64,000 bases of DNA, taken from assembly GCA_963717125.1 (NCBI GenBank), contig CAVQVG010000020.1, positions 586,324 through 650,323 on the forward strand, read 5' to 3'. The position numbers and the translations under genes are program-made. Positions 8,480-16,952 of this stretch are shown here, one piece after another. Origin of the DNA: RYN-230 sp963717125 (lineage in GTDB: Bacteria; Actinomycetota; Actinomycetes; Streptosporangiales; Streptosporangiaceae). The stretch's first letter is position 1. The number at the start of each line of letters is the position of its first letter. The notes under the pieces are model-generated. The model was not told the origin of the DNA. It made no database searches and saw only the letters and a list, made by a program, of their open reading frames with translations.

Positions 8480-8974
8480 ATGTCACTGCAGACACTCATC
8501 GAGGACAGCCGCAGCGCGATCGACGCCAACCCGGCGCAGGCCGCGGTCAGCTTCACGGTCAGCGGCCAGCTGGTCGGGCCGACCGAGGTCGCGATCCGCG
8601 CGCGCGGCCACCAGGTCACGGTGGACGAGCCGCCCGCGCTGGGCGGCGCCGACGTCGCCGCCAACCCGGTCGAGTACGCGCTGCTGGCGCTCGCCTCCTG
8701 CCAGGCCATCACCTACCGGTTCTGGGCGGCTCAGCTCGGCATCGCACTCGACAACGTCGAGGTGGTGGCCGAGGGCGACCTGGACGTACGCGGCTTCTTC
8801 GGCTTCGCCGACGGGGTCCGGCCCGGGTTCACCGCGGTCCGGCTGACGGTCACCCCGAGCGGCCCGGAGGCCGCCGAGCGCTACAAGCAGCTGGCCGACG
8901 CGGTCAACGCGCACTGCCCGGTCCACGACCTGTTCAGCCACGCCACCCCGATCGAGCGCACTCTCGCCGGCTGA
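8480..8974 (+). CDS. OsmC/Ohr-family protein
   Basis: A 164-residue OsmC-fold protein. The start ATG at 8480 has GGGAGAAG seven bases upstream. The conserved reactive Cys lies in YALLALASCQAITYRF and a second Cys in VNAHCPVHDLF near the C-terminus, matching the two-cysteine arrangement of thiol-dependent peroxidases that reduce organic hydroperoxides. It is the last gene of the transporter-oxygenase operon, where it could remove peroxides made by uncoupled flavin chemistry (inference). OsmC and Ohr subtypes cannot be separated confidently by eye. Confidence 0.82.
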   Translation: MSLQTLIEDSRSAIDANPAQAAVSFTVSGQLVGPTEVAIRARGHQVTVDEPPALGGADVAANPVEYALLALASCQAITYRFWAAQLGIALDNVEVVAEGDLDVRGFFGFADGVRPGFTAVRLTVTPSGPEAAERYKQLADAVNAHCPVHDLFSHATPIERTLAG

Positions 8975-8985
8975 CCTCGGTCAGT

Positions 8986-9025
8986 GCGGTGCATTGTGCC
9001 TCGCCCGCGAGGCACAATGCACCGC
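8986..9025. terminator. Perfect 19-bp hairpin between convergent genes
   Basis: GCGGTGCATTGTGCCTCGC (8986-9004) is followed by CC and its exact reverse complement (9007-9025). It sits between the ends of osmC and the RibD-type reductase gene, so it can end transcription in both directions. There is no long T-run, which is usual for actinomycete terminators. Confidence 0.75.
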
Positions 9026-9040
9026 GCTCACAGCCCGGCC

Positions 9041-9604
9041 CTAGCCGGGCTGGTAGGTGAGGTAGGCGATGCCGCCCTTGACGGTCTGGGTGTCGAGGAG
9101 GCGCATGGGCTTCTTGTCGCTGGTCTCGCCGAAGAGGCGCTGGCCGGCCCCGAGCACGACCGGGAAGATCTTCAGCCGCAGCTCGTTGACCAGGTCGTGC
9201 TCCATCAGCGTGCGTACCAGCTGGAAGCTGGCGGGGACGACGATTTCCCCGGTGAGCTCTTGCTTCAGCGTCGCGATCTGGCTGAGCACGTCGCCCTTGA
9301 GTACCGTCGAGTTGTTCCAGGCGGCATGGTCGAGGGTCGAGGACACGACGTACTTGGGCAGGCCGTTCAGCCTGTCCGCCAACTCGCCACTGCGGGAGGG
9401 CCAGCGGGCAGCGAACCATTCGTAGCTCCGCCGGCCCAGCAGCCAGGCCGCGGCGCCCCGCGCCTCATCGAGCGCGAGCTGGTTGAGCTGTGGGCTGTCC
9501 CTGATCAGGCCGACCCAGCCGCCGAACTTGAAGCCTTCGTCACCGGCCGGGTCCTGGATGACTCCGTCGAGCGTGACGTTGTCGCTCACGACGATCTTTC
9601 CCAT
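9041..9604 (-). CDS. RibD C-terminal/dihydrofolate reductase-family protein
   Basis: A 187-residue protein of the DHFR-like fold: it starts IVVSDNVTLDGVIQDP, has LLGRRSYEWFAARWP (NADPH-loop region), VVSSTL, and ends in LKIFPVVLGAGQRLF with TQTVKGGIAYLTY. These small relatives of the RibD reductase domain are widespread in actinobacteria and presumed NADPH-dependent reductases; most have no known substrate. It lies 26 bases downstream of the MFS exporter on the same strand and near a divergent sigma factor, a neighbourhood often seen for this family. Confidence 0.82.
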   Translation of the reverse strand: MGKIVVSDNVTLDGVIQDPAGDEGFKFGGWVGLIRDSPQLNQLALDEARGAAAWLLGRRSYEWFAARWPSRSGELADRLNGLPKYVVSSTLDHAAWNNSTVLKGDVLSQIATLKQELTGEIVVPASFQLVRTLMEHDLVNELRLKIFPVVLGAGQRLFGETSDKKPMRLLDTQTVKGGIAYLTYQPG

Positions 9605-9630
9605 TGTGGTTCTCCTTTGTGTTGGCGTTG

Positions 9631-11079
9631 TCAGTCAGCACGGCCGGGGCGGCCGGGGAGCAGGAGCGCCAGCGCCAGGCCGATCCCGGCCAGCACGGCA
9701 CAAGCCAGAAAGGCGGACTGGTAGCCCTCGGTCGCGGCGACGAGCGGGTTCGCGCCTTTGTTCGCGGCCAGGTACCCCTGGGAGCGGGAGACGGCCACGG
9801 TCGTGACGATGGCGACGCCGAGCGCCGTGCCGATCTGCAAGGCGGTGTTGCTGAGGCCCGAGGCGAGCCCGGACTCGTGCCCGGCGACTCCAGAGAGCGC
9901 CGCGACCGTGGCGGTCACGAAGGCGAGGCCGATCCCCAGACCGCCGAGGAGCAGTCCCAAGAAGATGTCCGGGAAGTAGCCGCCGCCAACGGAGACGTGT
10001 GTGAGCAGGAGCGATCCCGCGCCCATGAGCGCCATGCCGGTCGCGGCGACCAGGCGGAAACCGGCTTTGAGAACCGCGGCCTGGCCGGCGATCGCGCCGG
10101 CCGTGGCCCCCACCGCGAGCACGACCGAGCTGAGGCCGAATTTGACGGCCGAGTAGCCGAGCACCTGCTGCGCGTAGAGGGTGAGGACGAACGGCATGCC
10201 GATCGCGACGGTGCCGATAAGAACGGTCAGCGCGTCCGCGCCGGCCAGCGTTCGCGAGCGGAAGATGCGGAGCGGCACGAGCGGCGCGTGGTGGCGCGAC
10301 TCGATCAGTGCGAACGCGGCAATGAGCAGGGCCGAGCCGGCCAGCGGGAGAATCGTGCGGAGGTCGCCCCAGCCGGTGTGCGGCGCCTCGACGACCGCGT
10401 AGACGAGCAGAACCAGCGCACCGGTGATGGTGAGCGCCCCGGCGGGGTCGTAGCTTCGCCGCGTGACCGCGGCCCGGCTCTCGCGCAGGAACAGGGGCGA
10501 CAGGGCCAGCGCGGCCAGGCCGACGGGGACGTTGATGAAGAAGATCCAGCGCCAGCCGGGGCCGTCGACGAGCGGGCCGCCGATCAGCCACGCCGTAGTG
10601 GCGCCGATACCGCCAAGTGCACCCCAGATCCCGAGCGCCTTGTTCCGCTCCGGGCCCTCGGAAAAGGTCGTGGAGATGATTGACAGGGCGGTCGGGGTCA
10701 TGATCGCTGCGCCAGCGCCCTGGACGACGCGGGCGGCCAGGAGCGCCGCCGGTGACCAGGCGAGCCCACACATCAGCGACGCGGCCGTGAAGAGCAGCAC
10801 ACCAGCCATGAACACGCGCCGGCGTCCAAGCAGGTCGGCCGCCCGGCCCCCGAGCAGCAGCAGGCCGCCGAAGGTGAGGGCGTAGCCGCTCAGCACCCAT
10901 GGCAGGCCTTGTTCCGAGAAGCGAAGATCGGCTCCGATCGAGGGCAGCGCCACGATCGTGATCGTGCCGTCGAGGAGCACCATGAAGAACGCGCCGCAAA
11001 GCAGCGCGAGCGCCCACCAGCGGCGCGGATCGAGAACGGCAGGCGCCGGGCGCACCACCGCTACGGGCGATTCCATCAT
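9631..11079 (-). CDS. MFS exporter, DHA2 (EmrB/QacA) family
   Basis: A 482-residue multidrug-type exporter. LDGTITIVALPSIG in helix 1, GGRAADLLGRRRVF (motif A) and ARVVQGAGAAIMTPTALSII identify the EmrB/QacA group; about 14 hydrophobic segments follow. The start is the first of two ATGs (11079, 11076), with GGAGG a few bases upstream. It is divergent from the SigX5-like sigma factor across a 149-base gap and is probably co-transcribed with the reductase. Earlier in-frame starts exist but would run into the sigma factor promoter region. Substrate unknown. Confidence 0.87.
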   Translation of the reverse strand: MMESPVAVVRPAPAVLDPRRWWALALLCGAFFMVLLDGTITIVALPSIGADLRFSEQGLPWVLSGYALTFGGLLLLGGRAADLLGRRRVFMAGVLLFTAASLMCGLAWSPAALLAARVVQGAGAAIMTPTALSIISTTFSEGPERNKALGIWGALGGIGATTAWLIGGPLVDGPGWRWIFFINVPVGLAALALSPLFLRESRAAVTRRSYDPAGALTITGALVLLVYAVVEAPHTGWGDLRTILPLAGSALLIAAFALIESRHHAPLVPLRIFRSRTLAGADALTVLIGTVAIGMPFVLTLYAQQVLGYSAVKFGLSSVVLAVGATAGAIAGQAAVLKAGFRLVAATGMALMGAGSLLLTHVSVGGGYFPDIFLGLLLGGLGIGLAFVTATVAALSGVAGHESGLASGLSNTALQIGTALGVAIVTTVAVSRSQGYLAANKGANPLVAATEGYQSAFLACAVLAGIGLALALLLPGRPGRAD

Positions 11080-11228
11080 CAACCTCCGAAGACGTCTTCC
11101 TTCGAACCGTCGGTGATGCATACACCGCGGCGCCGGAAAACTGGGCGTGCGCTGGCCGCCCAGTTCGCCCGCCAGGCGGTGTACGTACAGAGTGGAAACG
11201 CGACCAGGCACGGAAGAAGGTGACACGT

Positions 11229-12245
11229 ATGAGGCCGGTGAGATCTGACCTGATCTCGAGGGCGCGGGCCGGAGACGGTGACGCGTTCAAAGAGCTGACC
11301 GAGCCCCATCGCCGGGAGCTGCAGGTGCACTGCTACCGGATGCTCGGCTCGGTCCAGGACGCCGAGGACACCGTCCAGGACACGTTGCTGGCCGCCTGGC
11401 AAGGCGTCGGCGGGTTCATCGAAGGGCGCGCCTCGCTGCGCACCTGGCTGTACCGGATCGCCACCAACCGGTGCCTCAACGCGCGTCGCTCGGCCAGCCG
11501 GCGGCCCGCCAGGGAGTGGGACGTGGGCAAGGTTGAACCGCCCGAGCCGACCCGCCTCGGCGAGGTCGTCTGGCTCGAGCCATATCCCGACACCCTGCTC
11601 GAGGGTGCGCTCAGCGTGCCGCTCGGCCCGGAGGCCCGCTACGAGCAGACCGAATCCATCTCCCTGGCCTTCGTGACCGCCCTTCAGGTTCTGCCGCCTC
11701 GCCAGCTCGCCGTGCTCATCTTGCGCGACGTCCTGGGATTTCACGCCAGCGAGGTGGCCGGCATGCTCGACTCGACCGTTGAATCGGTCAACAGCGCCCT
11801 CAAACGGGCGCGCGCCAGCCTGGAGCGCCGTCGGCTGGCCGCCGACCGGGAACCGCCGCCCGCCTCCGGCTCACCGGCTGAGGATGCGGTCGTCTCGAAG
11901 TTCGCCCGCGCGTGGCAGTCGGCCGATCTCGGTGCGCTGGTGGCCCTGCTGACGGACGACGTCTTCATCTCGATGCCGCCGATGCCCTTCGAATACCAGG
12001 GCCGGGACGTCGTGACCCGGTTCTGCGCCAGCCTGTTCGACGCGGGCCGCCGGTTCGACCTCGTGCCGACGCGAGCCAACGGCCAGCCCGCGTTCGGGGC
12101 CTACCTGCGCGCCTCCACCGGCATCCGGCACGGGACCGGCCTGTACGTTCTCACCCTCACCGGTGACCGGATCTGCGCCATGACCCGCTTCGACAACAGC
12201 GTGCTGCCCTGGTTCGGGCTACCGCGATCGCTCCCGAACCGATAG
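11229..12245 (+). CDS. ECF sigma factor with SnoaL-like C-terminal domain (SigX5/SigG type)
   Basis: A 338-residue sigma factor. Region 2 covers about residues 20-85 (HRRELQVHCYRMLGSVQDAE, DTVQDTLLAAWQ), region 4 about 145-200 (LPPRQLAVLILRDVLGF, then ASEVAGMLDSTVESVNSALK). A SnoaL/NTF2-like domain of ~130 residues follows (FARAWQSADLGALVALLTDD). Sigma factors of this kind carry the regulatory domain in cis instead of using a separate anti-sigma factor. AAGAAGG lies eight bases before the chosen ATG; an upstream in-frame GTG at 11220 would delete that spacing. It is divergent from the exporter-reductase pair, its likely target. Confidence 0.86.
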   Translation: MRPVRSDLISRARAGDGDAFKELTEPHRRELQVHCYRMLGSVQDAEDTVQDTLLAAWQGVGGFIEGRASLRTWLYRIATNRCLNARRSASRRPAREWDVGKVEPPEPTRLGEVVWLEPYPDTLLEGALSVPLGPEARYEQTESISLAFVTALQVLPPRQLAVLILRDVLGFHASEVAGMLDSTVESVNSALKRARASLERRRLAADREPPPASGSPAEDAVVSKFARAWQSADLGALVALLTDDVFISMPPMPFEYQGRDVVTRFCASLFDAGRRFDLVPTRANGQPAFGAYLRASTGIRHGTGLYVLTLTGDRICAMTRFDNSVLPWFGLPRSLPNR

Positions 12246-12530
12246 GACCGCCGGAGCTACCGTGATCTTGTCGATGTTCGGCGCGTAGTAGGCCGGATCG
12301 CCGAACGTGATCGTCTTGGCGCCGGCGTTCAGCCGCGCGGTGACCTCAACCGCGTCGAACTGCTCCCAGCTGTAGGTGTTCCGGGCGGACACGGTCTCGT
12401 TCGTGCCCGCCGGGGTGGCCACGGTGAATGCCCGGTCGATGGTGGCCGCAGCCGAGGCTGGCGCTGCCGGAGGCAGCGCCAGCCCGGTGAGCGCTAACAG
12501 CGCTACTACGGCCGCGCGGATCTTGCGCAT
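12219..12530 (-). CDS. Small secreted protein resembling the end of a CBM35-like module
   Basis: A 103-residue protein with a clear Sec signal peptide (MRKIRAAVVALLALTGLAL, cleavage near ASAAA). The mature ~70 residues include VEVTARLNAGAKTITFG and APNIDKITVAP, which match the last strands of CBM6/CBM35-type carbohydrate-binding modules (N-x-x-D-K/R-I-x-V). The first strands and any catalytic domain are missing, so it looks like an internally deleted secreted glycosidase or a minimal binder. It starts 16 bases after the sugar-binding-protein gene with its own GGGAGA site, so it probably belongs to the galactoside operon. Its last 27 bases overlap the convergent sigma factor gene. Confidence 0.55.
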   Translation of the reverse strand: MRKIRAAVVALLALTGLALPPAAPASAAATIDRAFTVATPAGTNETVSARNTYSWEQFDAVEVTARLNAGAKTITFGDPAYYAPNIDKITVAPAVLSVRERSR

Positions 12531-12546
12531 GTTGTCTCCCGCCGGG

Positions 12547-13920
12547 TCAGCCGGCGGAAGCCAGGTCGTCGTTGGCCTGCTTGGCGGCCGCGCTGACCGC
12601 GGCGGCCACGTTCTTGCCGCTGAGGTAGGCCGGCGCGAGCTGGTTGGCGATGTCCAGCTGGGCGTTGTTCATACCCGGCGTGACCGGCCAGTAGACGACG
12701 TGCCACTTCGACTCGGTGAGGAACGGCTGCATGTCGATGCCCTTGCTCTTCCAGTAGCTCAGGAACAGTGGGTCGAGGCTGGGGATGCCGGGCCAGATGT
12801 AGCCGCCGCCGCCGAGGATCTTCTCCGAGGCCGGCGAGCCTAGCCACTGCTCCAGCTCCCACGCGGCCTGCTGGTTCGGGCTGTGCGAATTGATCGAGTC
12901 GATCAGGCCGTTCAGCACGGTCCAGTTGCCGTCCGGGCCGGCCGGGAACGGCAGCACGCCGACCGGGAACTTCACCTCGGACGGCAGGCCGGACGTGATC
13001 CAGTCCCCGGCCTCGATCATGGCCACCTTGCCCTTGGCGAAAGCCTGCACGTCCTCGCTGTTGTTGGCGGCCGCGTCGGTGCCCAGCGCCGCGCCCGGGA
13101 CGGCGACGTGCCACTTGTACATCAGGTTGCTCAGGAACTGGAACGTGGACGCCCCGGCCGGGGTGTCGAACGCGACGTTCTTGGCGTACGGCGCGCTGAT
13201 CAGCTTGACGCCGTCCTCGGCCAGGTACGGCTCGAAGCCCCACTGCATCTCGTTCGGCATGTCGGTGCCGTAGGTGGCCACCGAATTGGGGTTGAAACTG
13301 GCCGACAGCGCGTTGTGCCCGCTGGTGTCGGTGGTCAGCTCGCGCAGGAACTGGAGCCAGCTGCCCCCGCTGCTGGGGTTCCAGCTCAGGTTGGCCGGGA
13401 CCGTGATGTGGTGCTGCTTGAAGTAGTTGACGTTGTAGAAGTAGGCGATCGTGTCCCAGTCCTTGGGCAGCCCGTACAGCTTGCCGCCGAACTGGTGCAG
13501 GCTGACCAGGGTGGGCAGGTACTGGCTGAGGTTGATGTGCGCGGCCTTGATCTTGGCGGTCAGGTTCTCCATCACGCCGTCCTTGAGCCAGGACGCGATC
13601 ATCGGCGTGTTGACCCAGAAGATGTCCGGACCGCCGCCGGAGCTGAATTCCGTGGTCAGCTTGGTCTGGTAGTTGGTGTACGGGATGGTCTCGATCGTGA
13701 CGTGGATGTTCGGGTGGGCCTTCTCGAACACGTCGATCGACTTCTGGTAGCCGGGGGTTTCCCCGGTCTGCCACTGCGCGTAGGTCAGGTTGATCTTCCC
13801 GGAGCCTGATCCGCCTGACCCGCCCGGGCTGGACGGGGCGGCCGAGCAGGCGGCGACAGCGAGCAGGGCAGCGCAGCCGCCCGCGGCGGCTAGCCGGACG
13901 GGATATTTTCGCAGGGCCAT
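12547..13920 (-). CDS. Sugar ABC transporter substrate-binding lipoprotein (family 1)
   Basis: A 457-residue extracellular solute-binding protein. The signal peptide ends at a lipobox (LAVAACSAAP, Cys about 29), followed by a Gly/Ser linker and INLTYAQWQTGETPGYQKSI, the typical start of the family 1 (MalE-like) fold. KAHPNIHVTIETIPYTNY and FSSGGGPDIFWVN are family hallmarks. AAAGGAG precedes the ATG at 13920. With the two permeases and LacI on one strand, and an alpha-galactosidase divergent, it probably binds an alpha-galactoside such as melibiose or raffinose (inference). No ATPase is encoded here; such systems commonly share an MsiK-type ATPase encoded elsewhere. Confidence 0.88.
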   Translation of the reverse strand: MALRKYPVRLAAAGGCAALLAVAACSAAPSSPGGSGGSGSGKINLTYAQWQTGETPGYQKSIDVFEKAHPNIHVTIETIPYTNYQTKLTTEFSSGGGPDIFWVNTPMIASWLKDGVMENLTAKIKAAHINLSQYLPTLVSLHQFGGKLYGLPKDWDTIAYFYNVNYFKQHHITVPANLSWNPSSGGSWLQFLRELTTDTSGHNALSASFNPNSVATYGTDMPNEMQWGFEPYLAEDGVKLISAPYAKNVAFDTPAGASTFQFLSNLMYKWHVAVPGAALGTDAAANNSEDVQAFAKGKVAMIEAGDWITSGLPSEVKFPVGVLPFPAGPDGNWTVLNGLIDSINSHSPNQQAAWELEQWLGSPASEKILGGGGYIWPGIPSLDPLFLSYWKSKGIDMQPFLTESKWHVVYWPVTPGMNNAQLDIANQLAPAYLSGKNVAAAVSAAAKQANDDLASAG

Positions 13921-13940
13921 CGGGTTTGCTCCTTTGCAGT

Positions 13941-14780
13941 TCAGCGATTGACGCCGGAGAGCTGGATGGATCGCACGATCTGCCGCTGGAACACGGCGAA
14001 GATCACCAGCAGCGGGATGAGCGCGACCAGTGATCCCGCCAGCACGAGGTTCCAGTGCTGGACGTAGTAGGACTGCAGGCCCGCCAGGCCGACGGTGAGC
14101 ACGGTCTTGTCCGGCGAGTCGGTCACGATCAGCGGCCAGAGGAAGTTGTTCCAGCCGAAGACGAACGCGATCAGGGTGGCGGTGACGATGATCGGCCGGC
14201 CCATCGGCAGCAGGATCCGGGTGAGGATCGTCCACTCCGAGCAGCCGTCGATCCGGGCCGCCGCGAACACGTCGCCGGGCAGCGACCGGAAGTACTGCCG
14301 CATCAGGAAGATCGTGTACGGCGCGCCGAGCACGTACGGGAGGAACAGCGCCCAGTACGTGTTGACCAGATGGACCTCGCGCATGATCGTGTACAGCGGC
14401 ACCAGGGTGACGATGTTCGGCACCATGAGCGTGGCCAGGTACACCGAGAACAGCCAGTCCCGGCCGGGGAACTCCATCCGGGCGAACGCGTACGCGGCCA
14501 GCACGCCGAACGTGACCTGGCCGATGGTGAGCACGATCGTCACCGCGGCCGTGTTCTCCAGGAAGCGCAGGAAGTAGTCGCTGACCAGGACGGTGCGGAA
14601 GTTCCCGGTGTAGAGCGAGTGCGGCGGAGACCAGGGGGCCGTGCCGTACACCCCGGACTCGGGCTTGAACGCGGCGAAGAACGTGAGCACGTACGGCCCG
14701 ATGAACACGACGGCGATGAGGGTGAGGCAGAGGTAGAGCCCGGCGTACCGGGACGAGCGCAGGATGGCCGCCACGGTCAC
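13941..14780 (-). CDS. Sugar ABC transporter permease, MalG type
   Basis: A 279-residue CUT1 inner-membrane permease with six hydrophobic helices. The EAA coupling loop reads AARIDGCSEWTILTRILLP, which docks on the ATPase, followed by GWNNFLWPLIV, typical of MalG proteins. It begins four bases inside the end of the MalF-type gene and ends 20 bases before the binding-protein gene. Confidence 0.88.
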   Translation of the reverse strand: MTVAAILRSSRYAGLYLCLTLIAVVFIGPYVLTFFAAFKPESGVYGTAPWSPPHSLYTGNFRTVLVSDYFLRFLENTAAVTIVLTIGQVTFGVLAAYAFARMEFPGRDWLFSVYLATLMVPNIVTLVPLYTIMREVHLVNTYWALFLPYVLGAPYTIFLMRQYFRSLPGDVFAAARIDGCSEWTILTRILLPMGRPIIVTATLIAFVFGWNNFLWPLIVTDSPDKTVLTVGLAGLQSYYVQHWNLVLAGSLVALIPLLVIFAVFQRQIVRSIQLSGVNR

Positions 14781-15742
14781 ACCACCTCGTAGGTGGTCCG
14801 GTTACGGAAGAACCGGAACTGGACGAAGGTGACCAGCAGGATCACGCCGAACAGCAGCAACGACATGGCCGCGGCCGAGCCGACGTCGAAGTTCTGGAAC
14901 GCGGTGGTGTAGATCTGGTAATTGATCACGTTGGTCGCCGACCCGGGGCCGCCCTGGGTCAGCACGTACACCTGGTCGAACACCTGGAACGACCCGATCA
15001 CGTCGGTGACCAGGACGAACAGCATGGTGGAGTTGAGCAGCGGCAGCGTGATCCGGCGGAACTTGCCCCAGGCCGACGCGCCGTCGATGCCCGCCGCCTC
15101 GTACAGCTGCGGCGGGATGGTCTGCAGGCCGGCCAGGAAGAACAGCATGTTGTAGCCCGCGTACTGCCAGGTGGCGATCATGGCGATGACCGGCAGCGCG
15201 GTCGCCTGGTTACCGAGCCAGTTCGGGCCGGTGATGCCCACCAGCGCCAGCAGGTGGTTGATCATCCCGTTCTGCGCGTTGAACAGCCAGCCCCAGACCA
15301 CGGCCATGGCCACCGGGGTGGACATGTACGGCAGCACGAACAGGGCGCGGAACACGCCCATGCCGGGCAGCGCCCGGTTCAGCAGCATGGCCAGCCCGAG
15401 CGCGAGCACGGTCTGGATCGGGATGTTCAACAGTACGTAGTAGGCGCTGATCAGCAGCGCGTGGAAGACGTGGTCGTCCCGGGTCATCGTGACGAAGTTG
15501 CTGAACCCGGCCCAGCTCGGCGACTGCAGGAAGTTCCACTTGACGAAGCTGAGCAGCAGCACGACCACGACCGGCAGCAGCAGGAACAAGATCACCCCGG
15601 CCAGGCTGGGCAGGATGAACGGGGCGGCCGCGGCGAGCTTGCGCACCGGCCGGCGGCCGGACCGCGGGGCCGGCCCGTGCCCGCGGCGCAGCCGCTCCCG
15701 CCGCGCGGCGGCGCCCGGCAGGCGCAGGTCAGTCAGGCCCAT
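14777..15742 (-). CDS. Sugar ABC transporter permease, MalF type
   Basis: A 321-residue CUT1 permease. The N-terminal ~30 residues are basic (RREERL-like Arg-rich), then six membrane helices. The EAA loop is EAAGIDGASAWGKFRRITLP and the late motif FQVFDQVYVLTQGGPGSATN is characteristic of MalF/UgpA proteins. It overlaps lacI by 14 bases upstream and the MalG-type gene by 4 bases downstream, so all are one transcript. Confidence 0.88.
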   Translation of the reverse strand: MGLTDLRLPGAAARRERLRRGHGPAPRSGRRPVRKLAAAAPFILPSLAGVILFLLLPVVVVLLLSFVKWNFLQSPSWAGFSNFVTMTRDDHVFHALLISAYYVLLNIPIQTVLALGLAMLLNRALPGMGVFRALFVLPYMSTPVAMAVVWGWLFNAQNGMINHLLALVGITGPNWLGNQATALPVIAMIATWQYAGYNMLFFLAGLQTIPPQLYEAAGIDGASAWGKFRRITLPLLNSTMLFVLVTDVIGSFQVFDQVYVLTQGGPGSATNVINYQIYTTAFQNFDVGSAAAMSLLLFGVILLVTFVQFRFFRNRTTYEVV

Positions 15743-16847
15743 GGCGGCGACTCCCGGTGCTCTCGCGCACGATGAGTTCCGGTTCCAGCGGCATCCCGGG
15801 GCCGGCCGTGGCCTGCGGGTCGACCAGGGAGTGCAGCAGCGCGAAACAGGCCCGGCCCAGCGCGACCCAGTCCAGCCGGACGGTGGTCAGGGCCGGCGTC
15901 AGGTAGGCCGAGACCGGCGTGTCGTCGAAGCCGGCCACGCTGACGCTGCCCGGCACCGGCAGGCCCGCCTCCGCCATGGCCCGCAGCACGCCGACCGCGA
16001 CGTCGTCGTTGCCGCAGAGCACCGCCGTGACGGCCGGGTCGGCGGCCAGCTCCCGCCCGGCCCGGTAGCCCGCCTCGGCGGTCCATCCGCCGGCCGGCGG
16101 CTCGGGGACCGGCGCGCCGGCCTGCAGCAGCCCGGCCCGCCAGCCGGCCAGCCGGGGGCTGGTGCCGGTGGAGGCCGGGATGGGCACGTAGTGCACGGTC
16201 CGGTGGCCCAGGCCGAGCAGGTACCGGGTTGCCAGCTGCGCCGCCTGGCGGTCATCCAGCCAGACCCAGGGCTTGCCCTCGGCCTGCCGACCCGATGGGG
16301 TCTCCACCGCGGCCGCCACCGGGACGCCGGCCGGGACCGCGGCCAGCGCCTTGGTCCCGGCCCGGTCGTAGGCCATCACGATCAGCGCGGTGCCCGGCTC
16401 GGTGGCCCGCTGCACCGCGTCCGCGATCTGCCCGCCCGCGGCCGATTCCAGCACCTGGATGCCCATGGCGAAGCCGGCCGCGCGGGCCGCCTCCTCGATG
16501 CCCTGCAAGCTGGCCGCGTAGCCGTACCGGGTGGTGTCCGAGGTCAGCACCGTGACCGCGCGCACCCGGCCGCCCGCCAGCGACCGGGCGGCCCGGTTCG
16601 GCCGGAAACCGAGGTCGCTGATGGCGGCCAGCACGGCTGCGCGGGTGGACTCCTTGACGCTCGGGTGATTGTTGATCACGCGGGACACGGTCTGGTACGA
16701 GACCGAGGCCGCGGCGGCCACGTCGCGGATGCTCACCTGGCGCTGCTGCCGGGCCGTCCCTGGCTGGGTGGCCGTGGCCGCGCCTTCCGCCGGCGGCGCT
16801 GCGTCGCCGGCGGGCGGGAGCCCGCTTGTGTGACCGGTCACATTCAT
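15729..16847 (-). CDS. LacI-family transcriptional regulator of the galactoside locus
   Basis: A LacI repressor of about 372 residues from the ATG at 16847 (a GTG at 16868 would add 7). The helix-turn-helix QVSIRDVAAAASVSYQTVSR lies near residue 40 and is followed by the hinge FRPNRAARSLAGG. The rest is a periplasmic-binding-like sensor domain (VCGNDDVAVG-type loop, VAGFDDTPVSAYLTPALTTV). An Ala/Pro-rich N-terminal extension precedes the HTH. It heads the permease/binding-protein operon and faces the alpha-galactosidase. Two operator palindromes overlap its start, implying autoregulation. The GTG start lies inside operator 2, which argues for the ATG. Confidence 0.87.
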   Translation of the reverse strand: MNVTGHTSGLPPAGDAAPPAEGAATATQPGTARQQRQVSIRDVAAAASVSYQTVSRVINNHPSVKESTRAAVLAAISDLGFRPNRAARSLAGGRVRAVTVLTSDTTRYGYAASLQGIEEAARAAGFAMGIQVLESAAGGQIADAVQRATEPGTALIVMAYDRAGTKALAAVPAGVPVAAAVETPSGRQAEGKPWVWLDDRQAAQLATRYLLGLGHRTVHYVPIPASTGTSPRLAGWRAGLLQAGAPVPEPPAGGWTAEAGYRAGRELAADPAVTAVLCGNDDVAVGVLRAMAEAGLPVPGSVSVAGFDDTPVSAYLTPALTTVRLDWVALGRACFALLHSLVDPQATAGPGMPLEPELIVRESTGSRRHGPD

Positions 16848-16869
16848 GCCAGGATTGTGACCGTTCACA
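16829..16869. promoter_or_regulatory. Paired LacI-type operators
   Basis: TGTGACCGGTCACA (16829-16842) is a perfect palindrome, and TGTGACCGTTCACA (16856-16869) is a near-perfect copy 27 bases away centre to centre. Both have the central CG-containing dyad typical of LacI-family operators. They lie between and over the starts of lacI and the divergent alpha-galactosidase gene, so one repressor could control both directions. Confidence 0.72.
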
Positions 16870-16952
16870 CTTTAGGTGTCAAGAGCCGAAATATCGCCGA
16901 AAATAACGACAGCGCCGCCGGTAACCAGCCTGCGCGCCACGAGGAGGACAGC

